Part shown: piece after piece, positions 25,301 to 37,105 of the stretch | Layout: each line of letters opens with the position of its first letter | How positions within the stretch are numbered: the first letter of the stretch is position 1 | DNA from: Lumnitzera littorea | Taxonomy: Eukaryota; Streptophyta; Magnoliopsida; Myrtales; Combretaceae | Direction: 5' to 3' | Length of the DNA stretch: 64,000 nucleotides | Assembly (NCBI GenBank): GCA_024138015.1 | Contig: JAMXBB010000004.1 | Coordinates: forward strand, 110,897,238-110,961,237 | Made by a program: the position numbers and the translations under genes | The notes under the pieces: generated by a model | What the model saw: the letters and a program-made list of their open reading frames with translations, nothing else | Told to the model about the DNA's origin: nothing | Databases searched by the model: none

Positions 25301-25768
25301 TAAATAAAAAAAAAAACCTTCCACATATAATAGATATAGAAAAAGAACTCTTTTATCCTATTTTTAAAGATGGACTTATACATCTTCTCATAAATCCACT
25401 CCACCAACCTTATGGAGTAGGAGAAGAGAAAAAACTCCCTTAACCAACCCTAAAGTTCTTTTAAATATCCATAAGGTTATGAATGGAATTCATAACTAAA
25501 AACCATAGGCAGTTCTATAAAGTTATGACAATTGATAAGTTAGTGTTTTAATGCGATAATAGAATTGATAAAGCTGAGGTTACATAAAATAGATTGATTG
25601 TAAAGAGAAATTTTTTTAATTATGAATAAAACCTAGTGCAATTAGGCTAGCGAATTAACAAAATTAAAATCTAAATATTAATGAAAACTTAAAGATTAAT
25701 GAATAAGGAGGCTTTTAAATTTTAAATTAGGGTTTTCACAAAGAATGTGAAATAAGGTCAGTTAAAAA

Positions 25769-25778
25769 CTATAAATAG
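25769..25778 (+). promoter_or_regulatory. TATA-box candidate conserved between duplicate copies
   Basis: CTATAAATAG occurs here and in the same context at 36,715-36,724 in copy B. The ATG of a short open frame follows 160-175 bp downstream in both copies. The placement resembles a core promoter with a 5' leader; transcription is inferred, not shown. Confidence 0.4.
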
Positions 25779-25943
25779 CGAAAAAGGCTGATCCATTTTC
25801 CTCAAAATCATTCGAGCAACCTAAAATCTAAACGCAGCCATTTTAGAATCAATCCATATCCCTAAGAATTTCTTCTTGGAAATCGGTGAAACCTCGATAA
25901 TCATCCCCATCCCCATCCCCATTGGCAATTTCTTTTCAATGAA

Positions 25944-26108
25944 ATGCCTTCATCATCCGCAAGTTATGCTTCCCTTATCCAAAGAGAGACAAAACAAGGT
26001 AAAGGAAGAATACACAAGAAGTACAAGTCTTCAGGTGCAAGTGCAACTCTCCAAAGTGCAAGTGCAGGGGTTGAAGAAGCTTCAAATTTTTTTATCGTAT
26101 GGAGTTAG
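25944..26108 (+). CDS. Short 54-residue open frame downstream of a conserved TATA box
   Basis: The frame begins MPSSSASYASLIQRE and is rich in Ser, Lys and Ala, with no membrane segment or known motif. The same start (MPSSSASYTSFIQRE) appears in copy B at 36,875, but there a TAG ends the frame after 26 codons. I do not recognise the family. It may be the broken first exon of a captured gene or a chance frame after a promoter-like leader. The only reason to list it is that the promoter, leader and start are kept in both copies. Confidence 0.25.
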   Translation: MPSSSASYASLIQRETKQGKGRIHKKYKSSGASATLQSASAGVEEASNFFIVWS

Positions 26109-26215
26109 GAAAACGAGAGACTATTACTCAGATAGTTGATCAATTTTTGGGAAAAGAAAGCAATCCCCGTCGTAATAAGTGTGTTCGAAGAATGTTCAAT
26201 GACATGGTCCAGATC

Positions 26216-26400
26216 TGCTCTGATACCATGAGAAAAAATAGAGCAAAAGAAATATCTCTTTCATTCACATAGCTCCCAATATATAGGAACGAGATGCACC
26301 GATTTCTGGACAAAAATCTGCTAAAATAAATGCAAATATTCCAGCAATAAATACAAATATTCCGGTATAACAAAAAAGTATAAAATATTTTGACTATCCT
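26216..26400 (-). mobile_element. Copia-type LTR end with primer-binding site
   Basis: On the minus strand the sequence reads into an LTR end (TTTTTTCTCA) followed directly by TGGTATCAGAGC, the usual initiator-Met tRNA primer-binding site of Ty1/copia elements. A TATATATTGGGAGC stretch lies upstream in the LTR. Only the 5' LTR and the start of the leader remain; no gag or pol follows. The left limit against duplicated segment A is blurred around 26,190-26,216. Confidence 0.65.
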
Positions 26401-26527
26401 AAAAAAATGCTAGATATTAATGCAGCTGTACTTTCCTACACTAACATCTTAGTCTTGGTGGATTTTTTGTTTTGTCGTGGTAATAAGATACACTGCTTTC
26501 ACAACACCCTTTGGAGTGATCAATATC

Positions 26528-26853
26528 ACGGAGGAAACTTTTGTTCCAAGAATGATCTCAAAGGAAGGCTTTTGTGCTACAACCAAGATTGGACTGGGGG
26601 AATCCGCGCTGGTATCAGGTTTAAAATTCTTAAATGGCCTTGTATCACCGTCCAGATTATAAGATACTGTCTCATTTTAAGTAATAGTCTCTGGGTTTTG
26701 AGATACATATGATTGGAGTTTGCACTTGCCACCGTTGTAGTACTTGGAGTTATTTCCATATTGAAGCCTTATTCTTGTATTGTTGCTTAGAATTTTGGCC
26801 CTAACAACAGACATATTCTTTGCTTCAGCAATTCCCATAATTTCATTTGGGGA
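26528..26853 (+). pseudogene. Broken duplicate of BOR exons 1 and 2
   Basis: Exon 1 (26,531-26,618) encodes EETFVP and, after a deletion of about 13 bp that shifts the frame, KNDLKGRLLCYNQDWTGG and IRAGIR. The start codon is ACG at 26,528. A 172-bp intron follows (GT at 26,619, AG at 26,789-26,790). Exon 2 (from 26,791) then encodes ILALTTDIFFASAIPIISFG. The copy stops at 26,853 inside exon 2, where unrelated sequence begins. The part from 26,726 matches window positions 1-128 (end of intron 1 plus exon 2 of the intact gene) without gaps and with about 10 differences, mostly transitions. Start loss, frameshift and truncation make it non-functional. It shows what the unseen exon 1 of the intact gene looks like. 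Confidence 0.9.
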
Positions 26854-27059
26854 TAGGAACGGTAAACCGGCAGTCCACGTGCCTTCGCATCGCATGTCTA
26901 GTGTGTTTGTGCTTTTCGCATGTGGAGCTTAGCATGCTTATATGCTTGCGGCTATATGCCAGGCTGCTAGCAGCCCATTTATTCTCGTGTGCTCATCTGT
27001 ATGCGACCAATGTGCCTTTAAATGGACACGGTAATTTATGGTATATATATTATTTTGAG
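26854..27059. other. Spacer between BOR fragment and tandem repeats
   Basis: Less AT-rich, unrecognised sequence with repeated GCATG words. Frames here are short and carry no recognisable motif. Confidence 0.4.
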
Positions 27060-27430
27060 TTTTGAATATTTTTCCAATCATTTTTCTATGTGTATTATAT
27101 TACTAGTACATATTAATACATTAAATTAAAAAATAATGTCGTTTGGAAAAACTAATTGAGCAAAAAAATATTCCAATTTCGTAAGCAGTTCACACAACCA
27201 CAATTAACACTAATGTAGTAATGTAGTGTAGGTGGAATGAATAATTAAGAATATGTAATATGAATTATATTCACAAAATGTTATATGTAATGTATATATT
27301 GCATGTGTCATAACATTTGTATAAAAAAGGTATACATTAATACTATTATTATGCATTAACACATTATATTAGATAAATTATGAGGTCTAGAAAAACTAAT
27401 CAAAGCAAAAAAAATGTTCAATTCCGTGAC
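27060..27430. repeat. 245-bp tandem repeat, left part of array
   Basis: The word TTCCAATTTCGTA at about 27,170 recurs as GTTCAATTCCGTGA at about 27,415, and again across the inserted LTR at about 31,437 and 31,680, a spacing near 245 bp. Each unit also carries ATTAACACTAATGT, ATACATTAATA or AATATTATTATTACA, and TTAGATAAAT words. It looks like a short satellite-type array of about three units. Confidence 0.65.
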
Positions 27431-27860
27431 TGTAAGTGCTTAAAATTGAGTTTAGGATAATCGAACCTAAATTTAAGGCTTTTAGGAAAAGTTAACCGAT
27501 TGAGTTTAAACTTTACAATTAAGATAGAAAAGTTGGTCAAAATGACTGAGTGAAGTTAAATTTTGAAAATAGTGACACAAAATCTCAATTTTACCCTTAA
27601 AAATAGGATTATTTATTATAGTATTAAAATACTCAAAACCCCTAAAATCAAGTTTGGACTGCGATGAAAACTTAAAGATAAGTTAATTAACCTCCAAAAT
27701 GAGATAATGTACTATAATTTACTATATGACTATACTTGTATTTTTATGAATATACTAAGTATAAATAATAATTATATCCATAAATTAACCCTAAATTATC
27801 TAATTATATATCTTTTTATTGCGTTATTAACTTATTTTTAACTTTACTTCAGGGGTTTTG

Positions 27861-27920
27861 NNNNNNNNNNNNNNNNNNNNNNNNNNNNNNNNNNNNNNNN
27901 NNNNNNNNNNNNNNNNNNNN
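27861..27920. other. Assembly gap of 60 N
   Basis: Sixty undetermined bases, directly followed by the left arm of the palindrome at 27,921. Confidence 1.
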
Positions 27921-28979
27921 CTATGTGAATTTACTATTTTTTAAAAATTATCAAAAATCGACCTAACTGTTCTTAGATACTACGGTGGTCAATGGTTGTT
28001 GAGTGGTTGTCAAATGGCCTCTGCAGTGGGTGGGCTGCTTAGTAACGATTGGGTTCCACAACAAATTCATGGTTAGTTCAAGTTTTAACTTAGCACGGAA
28101 ATTGTTCTATTCTTCTTGTTTTCTTTTTAATTTTTTCTATCTTCCATAAATTCTTTTTATATTTATTTTGGATTCTAACTTGCTAAACTAGAACTAGTCA
28201 TCTTTGTTTCACTATTTATAGAGGTCTTTTGCCGTTTGGGATTTTTTTTTTCTCTTTTTAATCCTCCATTAATGCAAGTAAGAGGTAGCCAATTCACTTT
28301 AATTGCCAAAAAAAAAAAAAAAAAAAGATATATTGTGTTGAATTCATGAAAATAAGAAAGAAAAACATATCTTAAAAATAAAAGATATATTAAAAACTTA
28401 ATTATACTAGTATAGTTGTATATTATGCATAATATATATACTCATATATTACTAAATAATTAAATATTAATAAAATATACTTAAAATACTAAAATAATTG
28501 CAAATCTCATCCAATAAATTCCATGTCGGCTGGGAATTGTTGTAGAGTTGCCGTGGCAAGCTATGGAGAATTAAACAAGGATGAATCAAAAGGCAATTAA
28601 AGTGAATTGGCTACCTCTTACTTGCATTAATGGAGGATTAAAAAGAGAAAAAAAAAATCCCAAACGGCAAAAGACCTCTATAAATAGTGAAACAAAGATG
28701 ACTAGTTCTAGTTTAGCAAGTTAGAATCCAAAATAAATATAAAAAGAATTTATGGAAGATAGAAAAAATTAAAAAGAAAACAAGAAGAATAGAACAATTT
28801 CCGTGCTAAGTTAAAACTTGAACTAACCATGAATTTGTTGTGGAACCCAATCGTTACTAAGCAGCCCACCCACTGCAGAGGCCATTTGACAACCACTCAA
28901 CAACCATTGACCACCGTAGTATCTAAGAACAGTTAGGTCGATTTTTGATAATTTTTAAAAAATAGTAAATTCACATAGA
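27921..28979. repeat. Near-perfect inverted repeat, arms about 387 bp, spacer 284 bp
   Basis: The left arm 27,921-28,307 is the reverse complement of 28,592-28,979 with essentially no differences seen. For example, CCACAACAAATTCATGG on the left pairs with CCATGAATTTGTTGTGG on the right. The left arm starts exactly at the N gap. In LTR-X copy 1 only the order of the spacer and right arm is found, so the left arm is an extra inverted copy. Confidence 0.95.
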
Positions 28980-31431
28980 AAATTATGAAAAAAAATTTTA
29001 GTTAGATTATTTCAAACATGCTTTTGTTTGATATTTTTATTTTTGAAAATTTTATAATATTTAGTATACTTGCTTAAGGAAACTACTATTCATCCGAAAT
29101 TTGAATTGCAAAATAAATATACTAATTGATGTTGTTTGTAGCTCAAAATTTTTGTTTAGGATGTGTATGATATATGGATAATTTCTATGTAGCCCGAATT
29201 TTAATTTGAATATTTTTAATATTTATTGCATTTTTTGGCCTAAAAATAACTCAAAAATAGCTGAAATTATGAAATAAATAGGAAATTATGAAATTGAATA
29301 ATGAAATGGACATGTACTGATCTATAGTGAATAATAACAATGTTGGGTCAAATTGAAATTAATTTGGTGTAAAAAGGATTATAATTGAGTAATTTAGGAT
29401 AATTCAAGAGTAAAATCATAAATACGAAGAGATAAGTGATAGATCAAAAACTTGAAACGAAGTAATTATTGAGTTCCTTATATTTTTAGGAGTCTATAAA
29501 AATATTCGGGACATTATATTGTGACCCAAACTATTTATTACGAATTTACATAGTAAAATAGCTTAAATTACAAATCATGACATATTTTTAGTAATAATAG
29601 GCTAAAGTGAAGTAAATAGTTGAATAAAAACTATGTATGAGTGTACTAATCAGATTAGATGAAAAATATATTTTTAATATATTTAATAATATTTTACTAA
29701 CCGGGATACGTTAAATGTATATTAAGCTATATAATACTTATATTATAGCATTATAATGACAAATTAGGTAAAATACAGTTTAATAACATGAATTACGTAT
29801 AATACAATAAAATTTATGTAGATACGTATAATATTATTAAAAGCTCGAACTACCCGTTAAAAGTAATCTTTAAAAATAAGACCCATAACACATGTAATTA
29901 GGTCTATACGAACCCAACGATACTAATTTTATTAAAATCGGACAATCTTAGATAATATAACCTATAACTCTATAATATTTTAGAATGTGTGTATTATGGT
30001 AACCTTACTGGAATTGAAATGTGATTTAATAAATTAAGAGTACGTTTTGATATAATCGAAACGATATATAATACGTAATATTATAAATAATTAATAACTT
30101 AACTCAATATATATATATAATAATAAAACTATATATTATTATGATAATATATTCTTATATATATAACCGTTTTAGATAAAAACCGCTGAATTTGGATTTT
30201 GTGTGTGTGTATAAGATTTCCCAGTAGTCAGACTGTTGATAGCTTAAGTCTTCTATAGTAAGTGTTTAAATAAGTAAGTTGGGATTTGCAATTTTACCGC
30301 TTGTTGAGATATTGTATTAAAGTATTCGAAGACTTAGGAATACTTTTGATTGTGTTTTTAATTAATTGTTTGTGCACATAACGTATGTGTGTATGATACT
30401 TAGATGTGACAAGAGTTAAACTCCTTGGAGTGCTGTTATGTATGTTCGAATCATTTCTGTATTGTATAAACTTCTTTGGTCACTCCTGATTACAACTAAT
30501 GATTATTCGACTATAAAGAAACGAGACATACATAACACCCATTGAGAGAAACGATTAAGAGTGTTAAGCCTAATACCAACTTCCTTTGATAAAGATAGTT
30601 GAAATGGTCATTTCCTCATCTTTAGTCGAATTAAGTAACAGGTGAGGAGGTCGTAGTAAAGATGGGAGCCGTAATTCGAAAATAGTCATGGGAGGAAGGT
30701 ATTTTTCATTGCACAAGCCCGAGTTTAGTCTGATTTAAGTCGCGAGAAACTCCTTAATTTGGGTTAGAGTGGATGTAATTTCTCTAACCTCACAATGGAT
30801 TGAATAACATTATGCGATGTTTCATTTATTTGATTACATTGCATTTCATCATAACTAATAATCTTACTTGTGATTGTTCAGTACTCTTTTGACTCTGTTC
30901 TGCTTACTAAGCTAGTTGTGCTCACATTCCCATAAACTTTTTTGTAGATACTAAGTGAAGACAAGAAATTCCGATATCGCTAACCTCAGGTTAGTGTGCT
31001 GTTAACTAGGAAAGTGAGGAACGAGAAATCAACTAAACCTGAGCTTTGACCTTCTTTTGATTTTTCTTTTAAATTTTGAGAAAACTAACTAAGAATTCCT
31101 TAAGACACCTACTAGTTTTTTAACTTATTGTAAATAGTCTGTAAAACCTGTGGTTTTTAATAAAATTTAATTGTAAATTATAACTCTGGATGCGAGATAT
31201 TTATGTAAGTACTGTTGTGTTATGAGATAACAAGTTATATAGAATAGATATTTTGTAAAGGTATACTATAGGTTTGATTACTCACAGATATCAAAACGGA
31301 TGTTTCAAGTTAGTTGAATTGTGCACATTTTGTGTAGACTGTATCTACGATAACAGCTGTAAGGTCAACCTCTATCTTAGATTAGTTTACTATGCGAAAC
31401 TATTATGATTCTTCCTATTTGGGGCATGACA

Positions 31432-31880
31432 GTAACCATAGGTAGTTCGCACTTCGCATGGTACGGTCACATTTAACACTAATGTATATATATGTATACA
31501 TATATGTACATATTACGTAATACGAATTGTATTCACAAAACATATATACTTATATGTAATGTTACACATAAGTGACGTTTCTATAAATAAAATATGCATT
31601 AATATTATTATTACATATTAATACATTAAATTAGATAAATAATGACGTTTGAAAAAATTAATTAAGCAAAAAATTATTCCAATTCCGTAGGTAGTTCACA
31701 CGGTCACAATTAACACTAATGTGGTAATGGATCGTGGAAACAAATACATAAGTATAAATATACATAATATGAATTATATTTGCAAAACATATATACATAA
31801 CGTATATATGGTACACAAGATGTTTGTATGAAGAAAGTATGCATGTATAATACATATTTAAAAAAAAAGTCATATATCTA
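31432..31880. repeat. 245-bp tandem repeat, right part of array
   Basis: Continues the array interrupted by solo LTR-X copy 3. CATAGGTAGTTCGCAC at 31,437 completes the split unit, and AATTCCGTAGGTAGTTCACAC near 31,680 starts the next. Confidence 0.65.
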
Positions 31881-32440
31881 TATATGTATACACATATAAC
31901 ATTTTTACATATATATAAATAATACGTATTGCATACACATCTTAAATAAACTTAATAAAATACATTATATATACATTCATTCGTACATGTGATGTACATA
32001 TTGCACAACACGTACAATGTACATTAATATATCAGAGTGCATGCGTATATACATATGCAAATGTATGACTATACGCATGGTATAGATGATATATGTATTA
32101 TTTGGTATAGATATAATGATATATTATTATGCAATATATATCTTATTTGTATAATACAATGCTAGCAACCTATGTATCCGCAATACGTGTGCTAATAAAA
32201 AAAATTAAATTAAAATCCTTTAACATTTTGTCATTTTTGTGCCATCCAATTATAAAATTTTCAATTTCAATAATCAATTCTTAAAAGTTTTTGGAATTTA
32301 TGAATTATATAAAATCCTTATATTTTAGTAATTGAGTCTTAATACTTTTCTAAACCATATATCAAATAATGAAAATTTTTAATAGTTTAAGCCATAATAT
32401 ATATATATATATATATATATATTTATTTATTTATTATTTT
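31881..32440. other. Very AT-rich spacer with AT microsatellite
   Basis: Dense TATATA and ACATATA words, with an uninterrupted (AT)n run near 32,398-32,420. No gene seen. Confidence 0.6.
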
Positions 32441-35400
32441 TTAATCACTTTATTCACATGATATATCACATCAAAACAACATTACAAGAAAAGATTTAGT
32501 AAATAACCCCCATAATTTATACAAAGTTATGGCAATTCAAAGACTCTCTGATCACTCCCTCAACTTTAATAAATTACTAAATAACCCCCATAATTTCCAA
32601 ATTACCCCTCTAAATTTTAATCTTCGTGCAAAAATACCTTTTAAAACTTATCAAAATATACTTGAAGATCCTCTAAACTTTAATTACGGCATTACTTTTT
32701 AAAACAAAAAAATAAGTATTCTTCATGTTACCAATTTATCAAAGTTTAAAGGGATTAGAGGTGAGTTGCAACATTCAAAAGTTTAGGTGTAAATCCACAC
32801 ATTGATCAAAATTTAGTAGGTCATTTGCAATTGCCGTTGGGTTTTCAGAGTACTTACATATTTAGTATGAGAAATTGAATTTATTTTTCTTTTTAAATAA
32901 CCTACATAAAATGTTTAGGTGAAAATGAATGGAAGCTAAAATAAGGCAAACAAGTTGATCATAACATTCTAAAAGTTTCTTTTTTTAATCATAATAGTTT
33001 TGCAAATGATCAAGGTAAATATTATAATGTTAAGGATTCTAAAAATGAATTTATCTTTTCGTTTATTTATTTTTTGGGTACAATTGAGATGAAATTTACT
33101 AATGTTTAAATAGATTGTTGTAGAAGTTTATAACGTTTTATTAGTAATAATTTTTCTAATCTTTTATGTTATGATATTGATATATAAAAAAAAAAAAAAA
33201 GAAAGAAAAGATATACAAATATATATTTGTAAAGACAAACTCAAAATGAACACTATGTAAAATTACTAATCATATATAACCTTACTGTGACCTAAGTCAA
33301 CTTTTGAAGATATAAATAGTTTTCTCAATTTATATATCAATCTAAATTTATCAAAAAATAAAATTAAATATGATTTGATTGACCCATCTATCTTTCATAC
33401 CCTCATCTCTATTCCTCCTTCTTTCTTAGCAAAATGGGTCGTAATAAGAAAAGGGTTTAGACCCCTTTTTATATAGTCTGTATATATTGTATTTTGATTC
33501 AATATATTTAGCTTGTTTTATTCCATATTTTCATTATTGTTGTGTGTAATAAAATTAGGTAAATAAAATTGTACATATTATATTTCAATTCTACATAATT
33601 TTTATTTGATATAATCATTAATCTTATGTTTTTTTTCTTCATTTTTCATAACAAATACTAGTAAATAATGTAGATGATTCTTCTCTTGCACATGTATCGT
33701 TGATGCATCTTTTGCTAGTAATAGTCAACTAGCAAACATACACCTTTGATGCACGTGCATACATTAAAAAATTGCAATTTGTAAAAAATATAAGGAAAAA
33801 AATGAATTTTCTCTACTAATTAACAACCGATACAAATTAAGGATATTGAGGAACAGTTTCTTATTACAACTTTCTTTTAGGAAAATGGAGCAAATATATA
33901 ATTTGACAGATTCTAGAAGCAAATATATCACACACATGACACTTAGATATCACATTTTAAATTAAGTTTGTAAAAATACTAAACTACTATTGGATCTTTC
34001 CAACTTATCAGTATATGCAATAGAAGAAGATTTTAAGTTGGTACAATTGAATCAAATTAGTAATATCTCTCTCTCTTTAATTTATTCATTTTTTTTTTTT
34101 TTGCAAATACATTCAAAAACAAAAAAACTATTAATTAAATTTTATCTTCAACTTTTACTTTCTACTATTATACCACCATTTGTGATGGATTTAAGCAATG
34201 AAGAAACTAGGATGCTACTTTATATTTGCGTGTTTTCAAAGAGAGGCGCAAGCAACGATAGAGAATGCTACTTTATATTACACTTTCCAGTTTCTTTATA
34301 TTTTATGAAGAATGGTTAACTATGAGATAAATGACCATGTATAGAGGGCTAATAGGTATCTTTATAGATTGATTACTTTTTTTCAAAATGTTGTGCATTC
34401 GAATAAACCTTATTGGCTTAATGATAAGTTTCTAATTGCACATATTTTACATGGTGATTTTTAATGATTTTTCTTAAAATTTGAGTTTATTTTTACATTA
34501 TGATACTTAATCAAGTAAAATTTTGTTTTTTAGGTTTTAAAGCGATCTATATAAGAAAACGAGAAGATAGAAACAAATTTTACTCAAATCAAAACTAAAA
34601 TGAGTAAGTTATGAAGATTTGAATATCATACAACTGAATGACATAACTATGTCATTTTCAGGAAAATTTGAAGCTTGTTTTCAACTGTTATTGCGTAATA
34701 CACGACCAAAAGGCACAATCGTGTTCTCTGTTGTGTCTTTTCCAACTGACTTTTTTTTTTTTTTTATTTCTTCCTATATAAAGCCTTGTTAAGGTTTGTT
34801 TAAGGAGAGAATTTATTGAGTACGACTTTTAGAGAGTTTTTACGCTAAGAATATTTAAGAAAGTAAGGAGAAGAAAAGATTTTAAGATTTAATTTTATTC
34901 GGATTTCATGATTCTTTCTTTTACTCTTTTCTGTATAGTGAGTTGATCTTTAATATCTAGGTTTTGTGGAACTTATATCTATTCATATGATGTTATTATT
35001 ATTTGATTAATTTAATTCTTTAGTCTTTTTTTTATTCAATCATGTTTACTTCATGATTTAGGTTATTATTTCCGCGAGTAGTAATCTAAAGTTTGATATC
35101 TTATAAAAGAATTGAGAGATTTCTTATAAAATTAGATCTAGGAATTATTGATGAGGGTTGTTGCAAGATTAGAGATATTTTATAAGAACTTTCCGAAATT
35201 TTAAATTAAAGTATAGAGAATTTATTGTTCAATAATGCAATCTTAGATCATACTATTAAGAAGAGATTCTAATAGGAGATTTTAGGGTTAGGGTTAATTG
35301 GCTTGATAAAGTGATAAAAATTAGTAGAGAATTCTTCCGGTTAAGAAATATTAAGAAATAAATTATCTTTAATAGAATTCACACGATCGTTCTAGGAAAG

Positions 35401-37105
35401 CAAAGATCTAGATATGGTTTTTAAATCTTGAATTAGTTTACTCTTTTATTGCTTTCTTACTAAGTTCTTAAATAATTCTCGATTAGTTGTTAATTTAGTG
35501 ATTACTACAATTAGATTAGATGTTTTAAATTCTTAAACTCGAATTCGTAGGTTAGATAATAGAGATTTAGTCAGTATTAGTAGTTAAAGTCCTTGAGGAA
35601 TCGATACTTAGACTTAATCCACTGTTATAATTTGATATAGTGCACTTGCTTAACACATCACTTAATAATGTAAAAGATAATTCAAGAATCATGGAAAGAT
35701 TTTATGTTATATTATCCAAGGCATAAATCTTGACCCTTAAATTTATACCATATATTGAATTTGTTAATGTGAAAGTTAACAAAGATTCTAAGAGATGTAT
35801 CATGTTTGTACATGTCTGTATAAGCAATTTGATTTTTGTTCTTTCTCTAAACATTCACCTTATTCCATTTCATGTACAACAATCACTGCCAGCAACTCAC
35901 AGTCTAAATTCTTTTATCATATATTATGATATCACCCATACACACTACAAATTACTACACATAGTTCAAAACCTAGAAAGTAATATTATAAATTTTAACA
36001 AAATTCACAACGCTTCGTATAAATGTATAAGCAACTCTAATGTCATGTTTGGTATGTGAGAATGAATCATTTTCCAATGTTTGGAAGCGCATTTAGAAGT
36101 CAAATCATAATTCTATGGAATCGATGATTTTGACTATAAGGAAGAGTTCGATTCTATCTTCTCAAAGGCAAAATCGACCATTTAATTCCTTACACATTTA
36201 TTATTATTAATAAAATTAGGTATCTAGCCTTCAATTTAATCGTAGCATTCAATATTTAAGGATACTTTTTACAATTATTACTTTATATACATTTAATTTA
36301 ATTTTATTTAAGTTAATTCCATTTACATTTTCAAACACAGATGATTCCGTTTCTTATTTCATTTCAATTCATTTCATTCCAAACCACTCCCTAACATAAA
36401 GTTTTTTTTTTCATAAGAATAAGGTTATGAATGGAATTCATAACAAAACAATAGGTAGTTTTGTAAATTTATGGCAATTGATAAGCTGGGGCTTTAATGG
36501 GATAATGGAATCGATAAAGCTAAGGTTACATAGAATCGATTAATTGTAAAGAGAAATTTATTAAATTATGAATAAAACCTAGATCAATTAGGCTAGCGAT
36601 TTAACAAAATTAACTCTAAATATTAACGAAAACTTAAGGATTAATGAATATGGAGTCTTTTAAAATTTGAATTAGGGTTTTCATAAAGAATGTGAGATAA
36701 GATTGGTTAGCGGCCTATAAATAGCGAAAAGGCTTCTCCATTTTCCTCAAGTCCATTTGAGCCACCTAGAATCTAAACGCAGCGATTTCTAGAATCAATC
36801 CATATCCGTAAGAATTTCTTCGTTTAAATCATGAAACCCTCGATAATCATCCCTATCGGTTTCTTCTCAATGAAATGCCTTCATCATCCGCAAGTTATAC
36901 TTCCTTTATCCAAAGAGAGGCAAAGCAAGAAAAAGGAAGAATGAACAAGAAGTAGAAGTCTTCTTCCAGGTGCAAGTGTTACTCTCCAAAGTGCTAGTGC
37001 AGGGGGTAGAAGAAGTTTTAATTTTCTTATTGTATGGAGTTGATCAATTTTGGTAAAAGAAAGCAATGTAGATTGTGATAAGTAAATTCGAAGAAAGTTC
37101 CGTAA
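32440..37105 (+). repeat. Duplicated segment, copy B (LINE-free)
   Basis: Counterpart of 19,200-26,190. It lacks the LINE: sequence runs continuously through 34,027-34,050, where copy A is split. It instead carries an insert at 34,426-35,660. Includes the MITE-like counterpart at 32,590-32,840 and the TATA box with broken short frame at 36,715-36,955. Confidence 0.75.
34426..35660. mobile_element. 1.2 kb insert in duplicate copy B, possible LTR
   Basis: Flanked by CTTAATGAT (34,417-34,425) and CTTAATAAT (35,661-35,669). In copy A the flanks are directly joined (GCTTAATAATATAGAAGATAAT). It contains a TATATAAAG box near 34,770 followed by a leader-like region, and near its right end a GAGGAATCGATACTTAGAC stretch typical of plant LTR-retrotransposon LTRs or leaders. 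No ORF of note. Type is uncertain: a solo LTR or another non-coding insert. Confidence 0.5.

Larger units (their letters stand above)
19200..26190 (+). repeat. Duplicated segment, copy A (LINE-filled)
   Basis: Two blocks, about 19,320-20,750 and 24,020-26,190, match 32,500-34,040 and 34,050-37,105 in the same order and orientation, with substitutions and small indels. Matching landmarks include ACCAATTTAT with AAAGTTTAAA, AGCAAACATACACCTTT, GGATGCTACTTTA, AATTCAAGAATCATGG and GAAATGCCTTCATCATCCGC. Copy A is split by a LINE; copy B shows the unsplit arrangement. Whether the unit is itself a large non-autonomous element or a segmental duplication cannot be told from sequence alone. Confidence 0.75.
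27431..31431 (+). mobile_element. Solo LTR-X copy 3, with assembly gap
   Basis: Begins TGTAAGTGC and ends GGGGCATGACA, flanked by GTGAC (27,426-27,430) and GTAAC (31,432-31,436). It sits inside the 245-bp tandem array, whose units resume on both sides. Sequence order matches copies 1 and 2. The 60-N gap and left palindrome arm (27,861-28,307) have no counterpart in copy 1 and are probably assembly error, so the true length is likely about 3.5 kb. No internal region, hence a solo LTR. Confidence 0.75.

Noticed and set aside
26577..26895. Minus-strand frames over the BOR fragment
   Set aside because: They looked similar to the minus frame at 62-457, but the similarity comes from antisense of duplicated BOR exon 2, not from a minus-strand gene family.
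35280..35300. TTTTAGGGTTAGGG resembling plant telomere repeat
   Set aside because: Only about two units; no array, so chance is sufficient.
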